A stretch of 64,000 bases of DNA from positions 15,376,001 through 15,440,000 of the forward strand of contig NC_065873.1 in NCBI RefSeq assembly GCF_933775445.1. Reading direction: 5' to 3'. This stretch comes from Argentina anserina (Eukaryota > Streptophyta > Magnoliopsida > Rosales > Rosaceae). The translations under genes and the position numbers were made by a program. Below, piece by piece: positions 36,414-47,847 of the stretch; position 1 is the stretch's first letter, and each line of letters starts with the position of its first letter. The notes beneath the pieces are model-generated. The model was given only the letters and a program-made list of their open reading frames with translations, was not told where the DNA came from and did not search any database.

Positions 36414-36422
36414 AGTATGATA

Positions 36423-37309
36423 TATCGTTATGTTCTTTCTATTAATCGCTGTCTGATTAGCTATTCAATTATTTTCATTTAATTTATTCTTAATGATTGC
36501 ATTATTAATTCCCGGCAACCAAAGATGATCACTTAGTGAATACTAGATTCTTAAAACAACACAAATATTTAACGTAACGTAGAGTTAAGCAGCACTAATT
36601 GAGAGAGTGTGCAACCAGATCGATGTACCTCTGCCTTCAACAAACAAAAAAACTCGATTTACCTCTGTCTGTGTCTGGTCCCAGAAATACATGCATGTAA
36701 AGCTTGAGCAGAGTTTGCCAAAACTAGTCAGTGGCTAAGGTCGAAATTTAATTTAAAATCTGGAGCAAAAAGTATAGTTGACGTCTAGCTGCGCTTGGCC
36801 AATTATCAGTGCTGTTCAGCCTGTGCTGTTACGTTCTCGATAAGAGTCCGAGTACTTAGAGGATCCACAGCGCGCGAGAGTCTTTTGTTCTGATATGAAT
36901 ACTGGACGCAAGATCATGATGCATGCTCGTTCTACCTGTTGTGTCGGCAAATAAGGCAATGATTATTCAAAGAGTTGTGATCTGGTAATTAACAAAAGCT
37001 TGTTCCGTTGCGCAGATTGATAATAGCTGGCGAGCTACTGTATGGCTCGCCTGGTACAGAACCTAAGGCCGGGGACCATAGACTAGCTAGTACTGTAGTG
37101 GCGTAGTAATAAGATCGATATATAATGTGAAAATGCAAACCTTCATTATTTATCATATTAAGTTTTTTTAAAACAAATAATATAAAGCATTTATGCATCA
37201 CTAGTGTATAATAATTAATTAACATATTCATCAATATTGGCAATCATATTAATTAATTAATTATAATAAGTAATAATTAATATAAAGCATTTATGCATCA
37301 ATATGGCTC
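36423..37309. other. Intergenic, no feature supported
   Basis: AT-rich DNA with short ORFs only. Confidence 0.4.
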
Positions 37310-37551
37310 GTCAACAAGTCCGGTCATAAGTGGCGGGTCCGGACCATGGTACGTTTAGATAAGTGCCGGGCCGGGTCAAATATTTTTACAAATATGAAGA
37401 TTCAAACCGCCCATTTAAAGCGGGTATTGCGGGGTTTTATGGACCGCGCTTTGTAGACTTATTAGAAAAAAAAAGACTCTTATTTAAGGGTTTGGAACAA
37501 TAAAAGAATTCTTGGAAAACATTTCAAAAACAAAGTCACAAATAAATTCTA

Positions 37552-39505
37552 GTTTCGAAATATTGTCGATTGCCACAAGTAGATGTGATCGATATATATT
37601 TAGGGACTATGTAAAAATTTCGTCCATTTTGAATATGGTTTAACCGTCTGTACATACGGTAAAAAATGCGTTTTAACATATTAAAACCCTAATTGACCAA
37701 ATCTTTGCTAAATGGGTTTTCTCAGTGCGACCGCGCACGATCGGTGACAAAAATTAGGTGATTTCAAATATATAAATGACATTCGGTGTTTGCATCTTGA
37801 TAATGGATCTTCCCTTGGGGAATATTAGTGGTGTTTTTGGTTTACCAGAAATTTCAGACGGTCAAACAATGTCCGAATTGGATGAAAATTTTATATGGTC
37901 ATTAAATATATATACCCATCACATCGGCTGGTGTCGATCGATCCCAAGAAGTTTCCTTCATATAGTCGTTTCATAATGCGATAGTTTTATTTTAAACCTA
38001 ATATAAAAGTTAGGATATATTAGTAGACACTTCGGCGATCGACAACTCCAGTTTGAAATATGGTATATCGACAACAGCTGATGTGATCGGTATATATATT
38101 TATGGATCCCATAACATTTTTTTCCGTTTTAGAAATGGTTTGACAGTCCGTACCTACGGTCAATCAAAAAAGAACGTTTTAACATATTAAAACCTCATTA
38201 ACTGGGGTTTTCCCAAATGCGATTCCTTGGAGCGACCGCGCTTGATCGGTGACAAAAATTAGATGATTTCAGATATGCAAACGGCTTTCGGTGTTCGCAT
38301 CTTGGTAATGGGTTTTCCCTTAAAGCATATTAGTGGTGTTTTTGATTTACTGGAAATTCCGACTGTCAAACGAGTTCCGAATTGGGTGAAATTTTTACTG
38401 GGTCAATAAATATATATACAGTTCATATCGGCTAGTATCGATCGATCCCGATAAGTTTTCCTTCATATAGTCGCTTCATAATGCGATAGTTTTATTCTAA
38501 ACCTAAATAAAAGTTATGATATATTAGTATACACTTCGGTGACCGACAACTCTAGTTTGAAATATGGTCGATCGACATATATATTTAAGGATATATATTT
38601 AAGAATCCCGTAAAATTTTCGTCTGTTTTGGACATAGTTTGACCGTCCGTACCTACGGTCAACAAAAAAGAGGCGTTTTGACATAATAAACCCCATTAAC
38701 CGGGTCTTGGCCAAATGAGTTTCCTCGATGCGACTGCACACGATTGGTGACAAAAATTAGATGATTTCAGATATGCAAACGACTTTCGATGTTCGCATCT
38801 TGGTAATGGGTCTTCCCATAGGGCATATTTGTGGTGTTTTTGATTTACTGGAAATTCTGATAATCAAACGAGGTCCAAATTGGATGAAATTTTTACTGGG
38901 TCACTAAATATATATACCGATCATATCAGCTGGTGTCGATCGATCCCGAGAAGTTTCCTTTATATAGTCGCGTCATAATGTGATAGTTTTATTCTAAACC
39001 TAATATAATAGTTATGATACATTAGTATACACTTCGGCGATCGACAACTCTAGTTTGAAATACGATCGACACTAGCAGATGTGATTGGTATATATATTTA
39101 GGGATTCCGTAAAATTTTCGTCGATTTTGGTCACAGTTTGACCGTCTGTACATACGAACAAAAAAATGCGTTTTGACATATTAAAACCCCATTGACCGGA
39201 GATTTGCCAAATGGGTTTTCTCGATCTGATTATGCACGATCGTTGACAAAAATTATGTGATTTCAGATATGCTAATCACTTTCAGTGTTCGCATCTTGGT
39301 AATAGATCTTTCCTTAGGGCATATAAGTGGTGTTTTCGGTTTACCAGAAATTCCGACGGTCAGACGAGGTCCGAATCAGATGCAATTTTTATAGGGTCAA
39401 TAAATATATATACTAATCATATCGGCTGGTGTCGATCGATCACGAGAAGTTTCCTTCATATAATCGCTTCATAATGCGATAGTTTTATTCTAAACCTAAT
39501 AGAAT
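37552..39505. repeat. Tandem array, four copies of a ~500-bp unit
   Basis: Unit starts (GTTTgAAATAtggTc) lie at 37552, 38051, 38555 and 39053, giving periods of 499, 504 and 498 bp; the fourth copy breaks off near 39505. Shared landmarks recur in each unit, for example TTTTGACATATTAAAACCCC-like, GATCGGTGACAAAAATTA, GGTGTTTTTG and TCGATCGATCCCGAGAAGT. Copies differ by many substitutions and small gaps, so the array is not recent. No coding potential. Confidence 0.9.
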
Positions 39506-39524
39506 ATGTATGTATAATATTTTG

Positions 39525-39690
39525 TAACATGGCAGGCTTTTACGGGCTGGGCCCAAGAACCAGGCCGGGTTTCACACCTCTAAACTAAGCCCGGCCCTCT
39601 ACCCACGGAAACGGGCTTTTTCGCGGGTCGGGCCTAGTAAAAGCCCATCATGCTTGCGGATCTCCGTGGACTTATCAAATCCGTGGGCTA
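39525..39690. repeat. GGGCC/CCGGG-rich repeat beside the tandem array
   Basis: Contains GGGCTGGGCCC, CAGGCCGGGTTTCACACCTCT and GCCCGGCCC. Similar GC-rich words occur at 37310-37460 on the other side of the array and in the MITE at 42877-43453. This word set is typical of the termini of a common plant hAT-like non-autonomous family. Confidence 0.5.
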
Positions 39691-39850
39691 AATGATGAGG
39701 CCTAGTTGGTGTGCAGGTTATCCACATTTCTACCGTAAACCTTAGAAGTTAGAATGCCTTAGAGATATGAAAAATGCTAACCGATCACTTTTGAATATAT
39801 TTTTTTTGAAGGCAACTTTTGAAAATATAAATATAAAAATATATATATAT

Positions 39851-40257
39851 AGCTTCTTAGCTGTGGATCTCCACACCAATGGTTTTGGTGCAGATTTCAA
39901 TTTTGTTTTACCACCTTTTGATCAAATTTTCTCATTTCCACCATATAGTATCTAAATAATTTTATGTATATTATCTCTGCAAAATTTCAGACAATTTGAG
40001 AATCGTTAAGGTCCTCAAAATTGCATTTTTATGTTATAAACATGAACGATTTAAGTTTGACAAATTCAGTTCCTCCACATGTTTTTCGAGTTTGAGGGCC
40101 TTAACGATTACAAAATTGGTTACAATTTTGTAAGGATGATATACACAATATTATCTGGATACTAGATGGTGGAGATGAGAAAATTTGATTGAAAGTGAAG
40201 CTAAAATGGAAATCCGCCGCAAAACATTGGTACAGACCTTCTCAACTAAGGAAAATC
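39851..40257. mobile_element. Foldback element C, in a TA tract
   Basis: The left arm (AGCTTCTTAGCTGTGGATCT) and the right arm (ending CAGACCTTCTCAACTAAG) are imperfect inverted repeats around a centre near 40050. It is flanked by (TA)n on the left and TATATATTTATATA on the right. It is closely similar to element F at 45327. Confidence 0.8.
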
Positions 40258-40281
40258 CTATATATTTATATACAAATTTTA

Positions 40282-42530
40282 TTGCTAAAGAGGTCCTTTT
40301 TTAATCAAATGGTGTGGATTTCTTATTTTGACCAATTCTTTCATCATATTTTTGCATCTTAAACATTCATATATTAGGTCATGTAAGCAAAATTTCAGCC
40401 AATTTAGTGATCGTGAAGGTATCAAACAAGTATTAAAACCATGAACGAGCGAAAAACTGCAAAAGCTGAATATTTCATTTTTTAATACTAACTCGCAGTT
40501 TTGAATGCTTTAACGATAATTTAATTGGCTGAAATTTTGTACAGATTGATAGGCGCAAAAGCACCTACAAAGATACCATACTATAAAATCAATTATATCA
40601 ATTATATCAATGTAGTAAATGGAAAATAGGGGTCATTACCCGTAGAGAATTGGTGAAACTAAGACTTAAAAACACAAACAGATGCGTAAACCATAAATCT
40701 GGCAGACTCGACCTAGGAGCGGACACCTAATTAATTAGCTAAACTAGACTCAACCAAATATTACGAAATTAAATAGACACTAACTAGACACAGTGGCGGA
40801 CTACCACATAAATGTGGAGGGTATTCGGAATTAGTTTGGTTGGTAAACAAAAATAAATAGGACAGAAGTACTGTTAAAAACAGAATATTAAAAAGTAAAT
40901 ATGGATATAAATATGAGAAACACAATAGCTAGGAACTTCTCTCCACCAATATGCTTCAATCACCACAAAGCCATGTCAATAATTATAGATGAATATACTC
41001 ACAGTTTAATAAATGTTATTAGGTCATTAACCGTATTACGTCCTCTTACTTGTCATGTTAAGCGAAAATGTCGGTATCGACTTAACTATATTCTCAATTA
41101 ATTGATCTATGAAATGTCGGTATCTAGACTAAAATAATTAAAATCATGAAGTTCTAAGAACGTTTGAGTAACAATAAAGAATCTACGGTCAATGTCGATA
41201 ATCTTAGATTACTAAGGAATCACTTCACACAACTACCTGCAAAGAACTTGTTATCTCTCACAGAATATGCAACGATATGCCGGTCATATACATATTCAAG
41301 ATAATAAAACCCTAAAACATGCATCAAAGTATCGACCCAATGAGACATGCAATATAATTATCAATGAACAATCAGTAAAAAAAGTCTCATCTAAATATAT
41401 ATAAATCAATTGAAGTTTGAAATCGAAGACATATCTATAGCTTTGATTAGTCCCTAACTATTAATGAATTTAGTTACACATAATATTGAATAAAAGCATC
41501 AAAGAATACATGAGAGATAAATTAAAGGAGAAGAGACCGAACTTCCTTTTTCTTGTGGAGACTTGATGAGATTTTGGCCCCTGAGGAGATGTGGGTTGTA
41601 GCTTGAGGAGATTGAAGGTGACTTCGCTTCGGCTCTCCCTATCCGTCTTCTCCCATTTCTCTTCTATTCTTCTCTCTATTTTGTCTTCCCCTCTCCCTCT
41701 GTTTCTCTTGGTTGGTCAAAGAAAATGGTGTGTATGGAGATGGTGGTGATTAAGGTTTTTATAGAGGAGAATAATAGTGGAAAAAGTAGAGAAAAATGAG
41801 AGATAATGGTGTAGTGAGTGGGGTGGTTGGTTATGGAATAAGTGAGTGATAAAAGAGGAAGTGAGTGATCATGGAAGGAAGTGGGTGATCATGGAGGAAG
41901 TGAATAATCATGGAAGAAGTGAATGATCATGGAATAAGTGGGTGTTAAATGAGGAAGTGAGTGATCATGAAAGGAAGTGAGTAATCATGGAGGAAGTGAA
42001 TGATCATGGAAAAAGTGGGTGATGACTAGGTAATGATGGACAAAGAAGATTACACCCAAAATCAAATCAGATTTTTGCATAATATAGATGTGGATTTTTG
42101 GATAATGGGAAGCCATGATTTTGTGAGAAAGAGAGAAAAATAGTGTAGTTAAATCTCAATTAAAAAGATGAGATCTAGTTGTGATAGAACAATATGTTGC
42201 TCCTCCATAAAATTAGCCCGAAAATGCATGGCACCACCAAAAGTGGTAGTGCTCGGAAAATTACTGAAATTTCACATTTATTCTCTTCTTGTCAAGATAT
42301 TCGAGTTAGAAATTGAATTCCCCTCACTTTCTTCTCTCTTATTCTTTATTCCACTTCAAAATACCTAAAAACAAATAAAATTAATAAAAAAAATAAAAAC
42401 ATTACAAAATAGCTAAGTAAAATGAATAATTAACACAATAAAAGTCACATAAATATGTGATTATAAGAGATGATTTATACAATATTAGCTAAAATCTGAA
42501 CGGTTAAGATGCAAAAATATGATAAAAATC
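40282..42530. mobile_element. Foldback element D, apparently split by a ~1.9-kb insertion
   Basis: The left arm and centre lie at 40282-40557 and contain TCATCATATTTTTGCATCTT. The reverse complement of that arm appears only at ~42460-42530 (GAACGGTTAAGATGCAAAAA). The DNA between (40558-42455) is unrelated, AT-rich, and carries a short-unit minisatellite. The outer end of the right arm is missing beyond 42530. The split is inference from the position and orientation of the two parts. Confidence 0.5.
41820..42035. repeat. Minisatellite with ~20-bp units (GTGATCATGGAAGAA-like)
   Basis: About ten degenerate units around GTGAGTGATCATGGAAGGAA, most starting (A)GTGAGTGATCATGG or GTGAATGATCATGG. The unit length is not constant. 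No coding role seen. Confidence 0.8.
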
Positions 42531-42537
42531 TGACAGC

Positions 42538-42771
42538 GTGGATGGTGCTGATCGTGCTCCCCTATCCCGGTGCTCTTGTCTATGCCGGACGGAGCTCCAG
42601 CTCATGCATATGGCAGATTCGTCCGTTCCGGAGTCGGTGACGCACGACGACAACGTGGATGGTGCTGATTGTGCTCCCCCATCCCGGTGCTCCTGTCTAT
42701 GCCCGACGGAGCTCCAGCTCATGCATATGGCGGTCGAAATCTTGAAATTTCTGGGCACCGTGCGGAAATTT
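42538..42771. repeat. 117-bp direct duplication, GC-rich
   Basis: GTGGATGGTGCTGAT starts at 42538 and again at 42655. The two copies share GAGCTCCAGCTCATGCATAT and differ at few sites. 117 bp is 39 codons, so both strands show repeated ORFs here, which I do not treat as genes. The segment is much GC-richer than its flanks. Confidence 0.8.
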
Positions 42772-42876
42772 TAAAATTTTGGCCGACACACAAGAGCACC
42801 GAGAGGGGGAGCACGGCTGGTACCATTCACGCCGTTGTCGTGCGTTGCCGCTACCGGAACGGACAAAACCAGACTA

Positions 42877-43453
42877 GAGGTGGAAAACGGGCCGGGTCAT
42901 CCCTATCCATTTTAAACGGGCCAAAACCGTGCTCGTGGCGGCCTATTTATTTATCGTGCCGGGTTCGGGCTGACCCATTTGCTTAAATATTAAGCCCGAC
43001 CCAGCTCACGGCCCGGCCCATTAACATTATATGACACAATTAAAATAAAAAAGTATTTATACTTTTTTTATTTGTTTTATATAACTATTTAGGATAGTAA
43101 AATAAATAAGATACTATAACACATTTCATAACTTTATTTTTAAAAAGTTACGTATGTCAAAACAATGATGTTTTCTTCACTATTTTGATAATATTTGTGA
43201 AATATTGTAGTTAAAATAATGAAATAATGATAATTGTTGATATAAATAATATCAAATTATGTGTTTAACAGACCGACCCATTCATTTATCGTGTCCGGTC
43301 CGTTCTGGGCTAAAAACAGACTCAGACCGTGCTGCGCTCATATGTCAAAATATCTCGGCCCATTATAATAACGGGCTCGGGCCGTGCCAGGCCGAGTTTT
43401 AACATGCCGGATCCGGACCGAGCTCGGGTTTTTGGGCATATTTTCCACCTCTA
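42877..43453. mobile_element. hAT-like MITE with GGGCCGGG termini
   Basis: The left end GAGGTGGAAAACGGGCCGGG faces a right end whose reverse complement reads TAGAGGTGGAAAATATGCCC. GC-rich words (CCGGGTTCGGGC, GGCTCGGGCCGTG) cluster at both ends and the middle is AT-rich. The family is common in plants. I could not fix a target-site duplication. Confidence 0.6.
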
Positions 43454-43722
43454 ATCTAAACGATCCGGACGTCTGAAGCTAAGAATTTATGTATATATGT
43501 GTGTGTGTGGAAAAGCCAGTGTTACGAAGTACGACCACTTATTAATCCAAACCCAAATTTCAACCCGAGCTATGGCTATTTTCTTCCCCCAAAGTGCTAG
43601 ACAAAACGAATATGCTCCCAAAAGACATGGATTTGCCACTTTAGCTTAACAAGTAAAACCATATGTCGAATCAGCTAATACAACACGATTTGTGAGTCAT
43701 CTTAATTACAAAAAAACATATG

Positions 43723-44395
43723 ACAGTAAAATCTCGTTAAATTATTATGCGATTAAGTAATAACCTCGTTAAAATAAAAATGTTTTTGTCCCGACTCGGG
43801 GTTAACGTGCTAAATTAATATTTTGCTAAATTTATAAGATAATAGAAATTCGAGACTTTTTCATTGACCCGATCAAATATACAAATTAATAATTTCTTAT
43901 TATATATATAAAAATTATTTTTACGAGTACTTTGTAAAATACGACTCATGTGTTACTTGTGTTTTTCTTGAAAATGATGTCATTTTGAATCTCATTATGT
44001 TTTTTTCTTAAAATAATAAAAAACTTCTATTGTTTTTCTCTTAACGCAATAAGAAATTATATATTCAATGTCTTCGCTGTCATGATAAGTTGTTGAATAA
44101 TGTAGTATATCGAACAAAATAATAAATTGATAATGTATATATTATATGAATAATGTAATACATCGAACAAACTAATACATTTAATAATGTTTTCAAAATA
44201 AATTATCAATGTAGTACATTGAATAAAGTACAACATTTATTTTCTAAAAAAAGTGTTTATTGTAATTTGATAAATTAATAACTTATGAATTTATCAATAG
44301 ATTAATATTTATTAATTTATCGATATAATTAATAACGTAATAAATTAATATTTTATGTTGATCTTGATGTTATTAAATTATAGAAGTTTTACTGT
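43723..44395. mobile_element. MITE with ACAGTAAAA termini
   Basis: The left end is ACAGTAAAATCTCGTTAAAT. The right end reversed is ACAGTAAAACTTCTATAATT. The inside has many AATTAATA/GTAATAAATT motifs in both orientations. No ORF and no clear duplication. Terminal words of this type are frequent in plant non-autonomous DNA transposons. Confidence 0.6.
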
Positions 44396-44885
44396 AATAT
44401 ACATTTTTTTATATATATGTCACGTGTTCATGTATCATACGGAGAGAGGTGTTCATGTGTCATGAAAACAAATTAACCGACTACCATTTTTGTGTCCACC
44501 TTTTAAAACTCATGATCTGTGTCTTTTCTCAACTCATATTTAGATAATGATAGAAGAATTGAACACATGTCATAAGTTTAAAAAGGTGGGCAAAAGGTGG
44601 GCACAAGAATGATGATGGGTAAATTTGCTTCCCATGTGTCATCCGGAGGGAGAGAGTATTGAAACAGTCCAACGCTCCAACCCAATTTGCGCCAGGACTG
44701 TGGCTTAATTTTTCCATTTATGTCAAGATTTTTAGGAGGTCAGGCAAAGCATATCTTTCGACATTGTGTCCCAATGAAAATCACATCTCAAGTACGTTTT
44801 GACTAATTCCAAGACCTAAAGACTTAGAAGCAGTATCGTTTTGGGGTCCTAGGCTGACATATTGTGACATGCATAGTTCAAGCTG
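44396..44885. other. Intergenic, no feature supported
   Basis: AT-rich DNA leading into a (TA)n tract at 44886-44913. Confidence 0.4.
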
Positions 44886-44886
44886 T

Positions 44887-44913
<27 letters not shown>

Positions 44914-44920
<7 letters not shown>

Positions 44921-45313
44921 ATCCAGAGTGAAGCTTCACTCTAAAATTACAGAGTGAAGTTCCAATTTTAGCACACTTTTCGGTCAAATTTTTTCACCAT
45001 AAGCGATTCAATATTTAGGTATGCTATTCAAGATCATCTCTACAAAGTTTCATCCAATTTGACAATGGTTTGAGCTTTCAAAATTGAGATTTACACGAAC
45101 GGTTCACGTTGAACAGTTTTAATTCATTCATTGATTTAGTCTAATTTTAATACCTTAACGATGTCCGAATTAGATGAAATTTTGTAGAGATGATCTTGAA
45201 TAGCATACCTAAATATTGAATCGCTTATGGTGAAAAAATTTGACCGAAAAATGTGCTAAAATTGGAACTTCACTCTGTAATTTTAGAGTGAATCTTCACT
45301 CTGGATAGGGACT
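44914..45313. mobile_element. Foldback element E, in a TA tract
   Basis: An almost perfect palindrome. The left end AGTCTCTATCCAGAGTGAAG is mirrored by CTTCACTCTGGATAGGGACT at the right end, and GATCATCTCTACAAAGTTTC is mirrored by AAATTTTGTAGAGATGATCT. (TA)n lies on both sides. Arms are more alike than in elements A-D, suggesting a younger insertion. Confidence 0.9.
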
Positions 45314-45326
45314 GATATATATATAT

Positions 45327-45739
45327 AGCCCTTTTTTGGCTGTGGAGGTCCGCACAAATATTTTGATGCAGATTTTCATTTTTTCACCACTTTTCGATCA
45401 AATGTTCTCATCTCTACCGTCTAGTATCTATATAATATTATGTAGATCATCTCTGTAAAATTTCAGCTAATTTGGTAATCGCTAATGCCCTCAAAATTTC
45501 GTATTTCTGTTAAAAGTATGAACAGGTTCATGTTTGACAGAATTCAGTCCGTCAATTTGTTTTTCGATTTTGAGGGTCTTATCGATCACCAAATTAGCTG
45601 AAAATTCACAGGATGATCTACACAATAGTATCTAAATACCAAACGGTGGAGATGAAGAAATTTGATCAAAAAATAGTGACAAAATAGAAATCCGCACTAA
45701 AACCATTAGTGCAGAGCTCTTTAACTGAGAAATTTTTTA
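45327..45739. mobile_element. Foldback element F, adjacent to E in the same TA tract
   Basis: Only about 13 bp of TA repeats separate it from element E. The left arm AGCCCTTTTTTGGCTGTGGA and the right arm ending GCAGAGCTCTTTAACTGAG are inverted repeats. It shares many words with element C at 39851 (GGTGCAG/GATGCAG, GATCAAATTTTCTC-like, CCTCAAAATT). Confidence 0.85.
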
Positions 45740-46422
45740 TATATATTTATATATATAAACGATGAAGTGGCGAGAATTGTCCACTATCACATAGATTTAA
45801 GAATAGCGGCCGGCCGGGTAAGGTTTAGGGTGCGGAGTTGGTGTGCCAAATTATGTGTGAGACGAGGAAATGTAGTCGTAGTGATTATCAAGTGCAGCCT
45901 TTAGCTGTTACAAGACAATTGGTGTTCCCTATAGTGCTAGTCTCTATAGTACAATTGACCCATGAGCTGCAACTAGTGGATTCCATCTACCCATTTCAGT
46001 GAGAAAACTTACACTCCCATTTTTTTTGGCACTGTGGTGTGAGGAATACCAGAAAGTTTCAGTGCGAGGAGATTTGAGACCAAGACCGTATGCTTCATCT
46101 TTTAATGGTCGTAATTGACGAGCGTCGATCTTGAGGAGGTAAATGTGAGAGCTCTACATGCTTATATATGTTGTATTCTGATGGCATTTCTTTGAACCAT
46201 AAATGGGATTTGGGACAGTATTAAATAAGTAAAGAAAATGAGGTTAATCCAACTCAAAAGGGTACTGTCCAGTGTTCCTAAAACTCATTGGTGAAGTTTA
46301 GTGATAATATATCGATCCATAGAGATAGAGTTTCTCACACAAGGGACATAGTTTAGTGTAAAGGTTTGTTGTTAGAGCTCTAGCAAGGTTTAACTAGTAG
46401 TATCACTAGTATGTGAGCAACT

Positions 46423-47131
46423 CTTTTTTTTTTTTTTTTTTTGAAGAAGGGTCATGGTGCGGCTACCCTTAAGCCTCAACTAATGAACTGATGATCAATA
46501 CATGTGGGGGGACATTGAGCCTGAACATCTGATTACAAAGACTTGAAAAACTATCAGAAATCTCTCCAACAACCATATACTCAAACAGACACCAACTAAC
46601 AAATAGTGCTCTAACGATAATTCCATTTTCTTTAATAATATGATGACACAATGGAAAAAACATCAGTTGACATGTAACACAAGTACATATCCTAATGTCT
46701 ACTAAACCAATTTTCCCACTATGTTGCCGATGGAAGAAAGATCCGACGACACTTAGTTTCACCCTACCACTAGACGGCAACGATCATCTGACAAAACAAG
46801 AAACTCGTTGTCTACCTAGAGCAGACAAGACACTAAAAGTGCACACACCAGGACAATGCCCACATCTTTTTATTGAAAATAAAAACTTAACTCCGAATAA
46901 CATAAAAGAACAAAATAGTAAAAACATAAATAGCCTAAATATGCTACTTTTATTGACCCAAGTTAGGTCCAAAAGAACAGGTCCAACCCAGATCGAGGCC
47001 TCACCCCGGGGAATTCGAAAACCACAGGTTGCTCAAAATATCCATCCAACCCTAACCACCGTCACCCAGCCGGATCACCGCTGGTATCAGCCCTCTAATC
47101 TTGATCGCTCGTCACCAACAATCCCTCGTCA
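46423..47131 (-). mobile_element. Retroposon in minus orientation with 16-bp target duplication
   Basis: Starts on the plus strand with ~20 T (the poly-A tail of the minus strand). It is flanked by TAGTATGTGAGCAACT (46407-46422) and TAGTGTGTGAGCAACT (47132-47147), one mismatch in 16. No reverse transcriptase is seen, so it is a 5'-truncated or non-autonomous LINE-type insertion. The plus-strand 148-codon ORF inside is antisense to the element and is not called. Confidence 0.8.
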
Positions 47132-47147
47132 TAGTGTGTGAGCAACT

Positions 47148-47838
47148 TAGAGGGCTGGAGAACATCATCTTAATTTCAAATTGCGAGCTTTTCTCAAAAT
47201 TTTCCAATGCACCGCAAAACTATCTCTTTAAGGGTATCGCATACCTCACTGCGTCACTTTTGTTTGGAATGTAAAACGAAATGGTTCGTTACATGCTCCC
47301 AATTAAGACTCCAAGAGATTCATTTTCCTCTTTCTTTTCTTGCATTGTTATCAATTTTTTTTAACTATTTTCTTTAGGTTACCGAACACTAGAATCAAAT
47401 TCCTTGATTCCATGACAATGACAATACAGATAATCTATATATTTTTTCGAAAACTAGATAAGACCTCAGTAAAAGATGAAACATATCGTTCATTTCATTC
47501 TGCATTAGAATCATCTAATGGTAGCAATGGGTGTGTGTTATGGTACCCTGTTAGACCCCATTGGTCAGAGTTTCTCAAAGTACTTAACTAATTTTAATTT
47601 GAAAATAGAAGAATGCATGTCACATTACACACATACACATGCATGTACATGAGAGCGATATGAAAATTTATATTTTAGATACTAGTGAATTTTTAAATAA
47701 AAAACGAACAAACATTATATATATTAGTGATTTGAATTTCAATTATTTTTTCTGATCAAGAAGAGATAGTTGAGTTATAGTCGAGTTGCTTCTAATATTA
47801 GCGTGCATTGTAATCTGGGCATAATTATTTTAAGCTCA
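47148..47838. other. Intergenic, no feature supported
   Basis: AT-rich DNA with only short ORFs. Confidence 0.4.
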
Positions 47839-47847
47839 TTATATAAA

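Noticed and set aside
37552..39505. CRISPR-like repetitive array
   Set aside because: The ~500-bp direct units with no short repeat/spacer pattern are a eukaryotic tandem repeat; no array of short repeats with unique spacers exists in the window.
42504..42774. Small protein genes in the GC-rich duplication
   Set aside because: Open frames on both strands result from a 117-bp (39-codon) duplication without known motifs.
46695..47141. 148-codon plus-strand ORF
   Set aside because: It is antisense to a retroposon defined by poly-T and a 16-bp target duplication, and its product has no recognisable motif.
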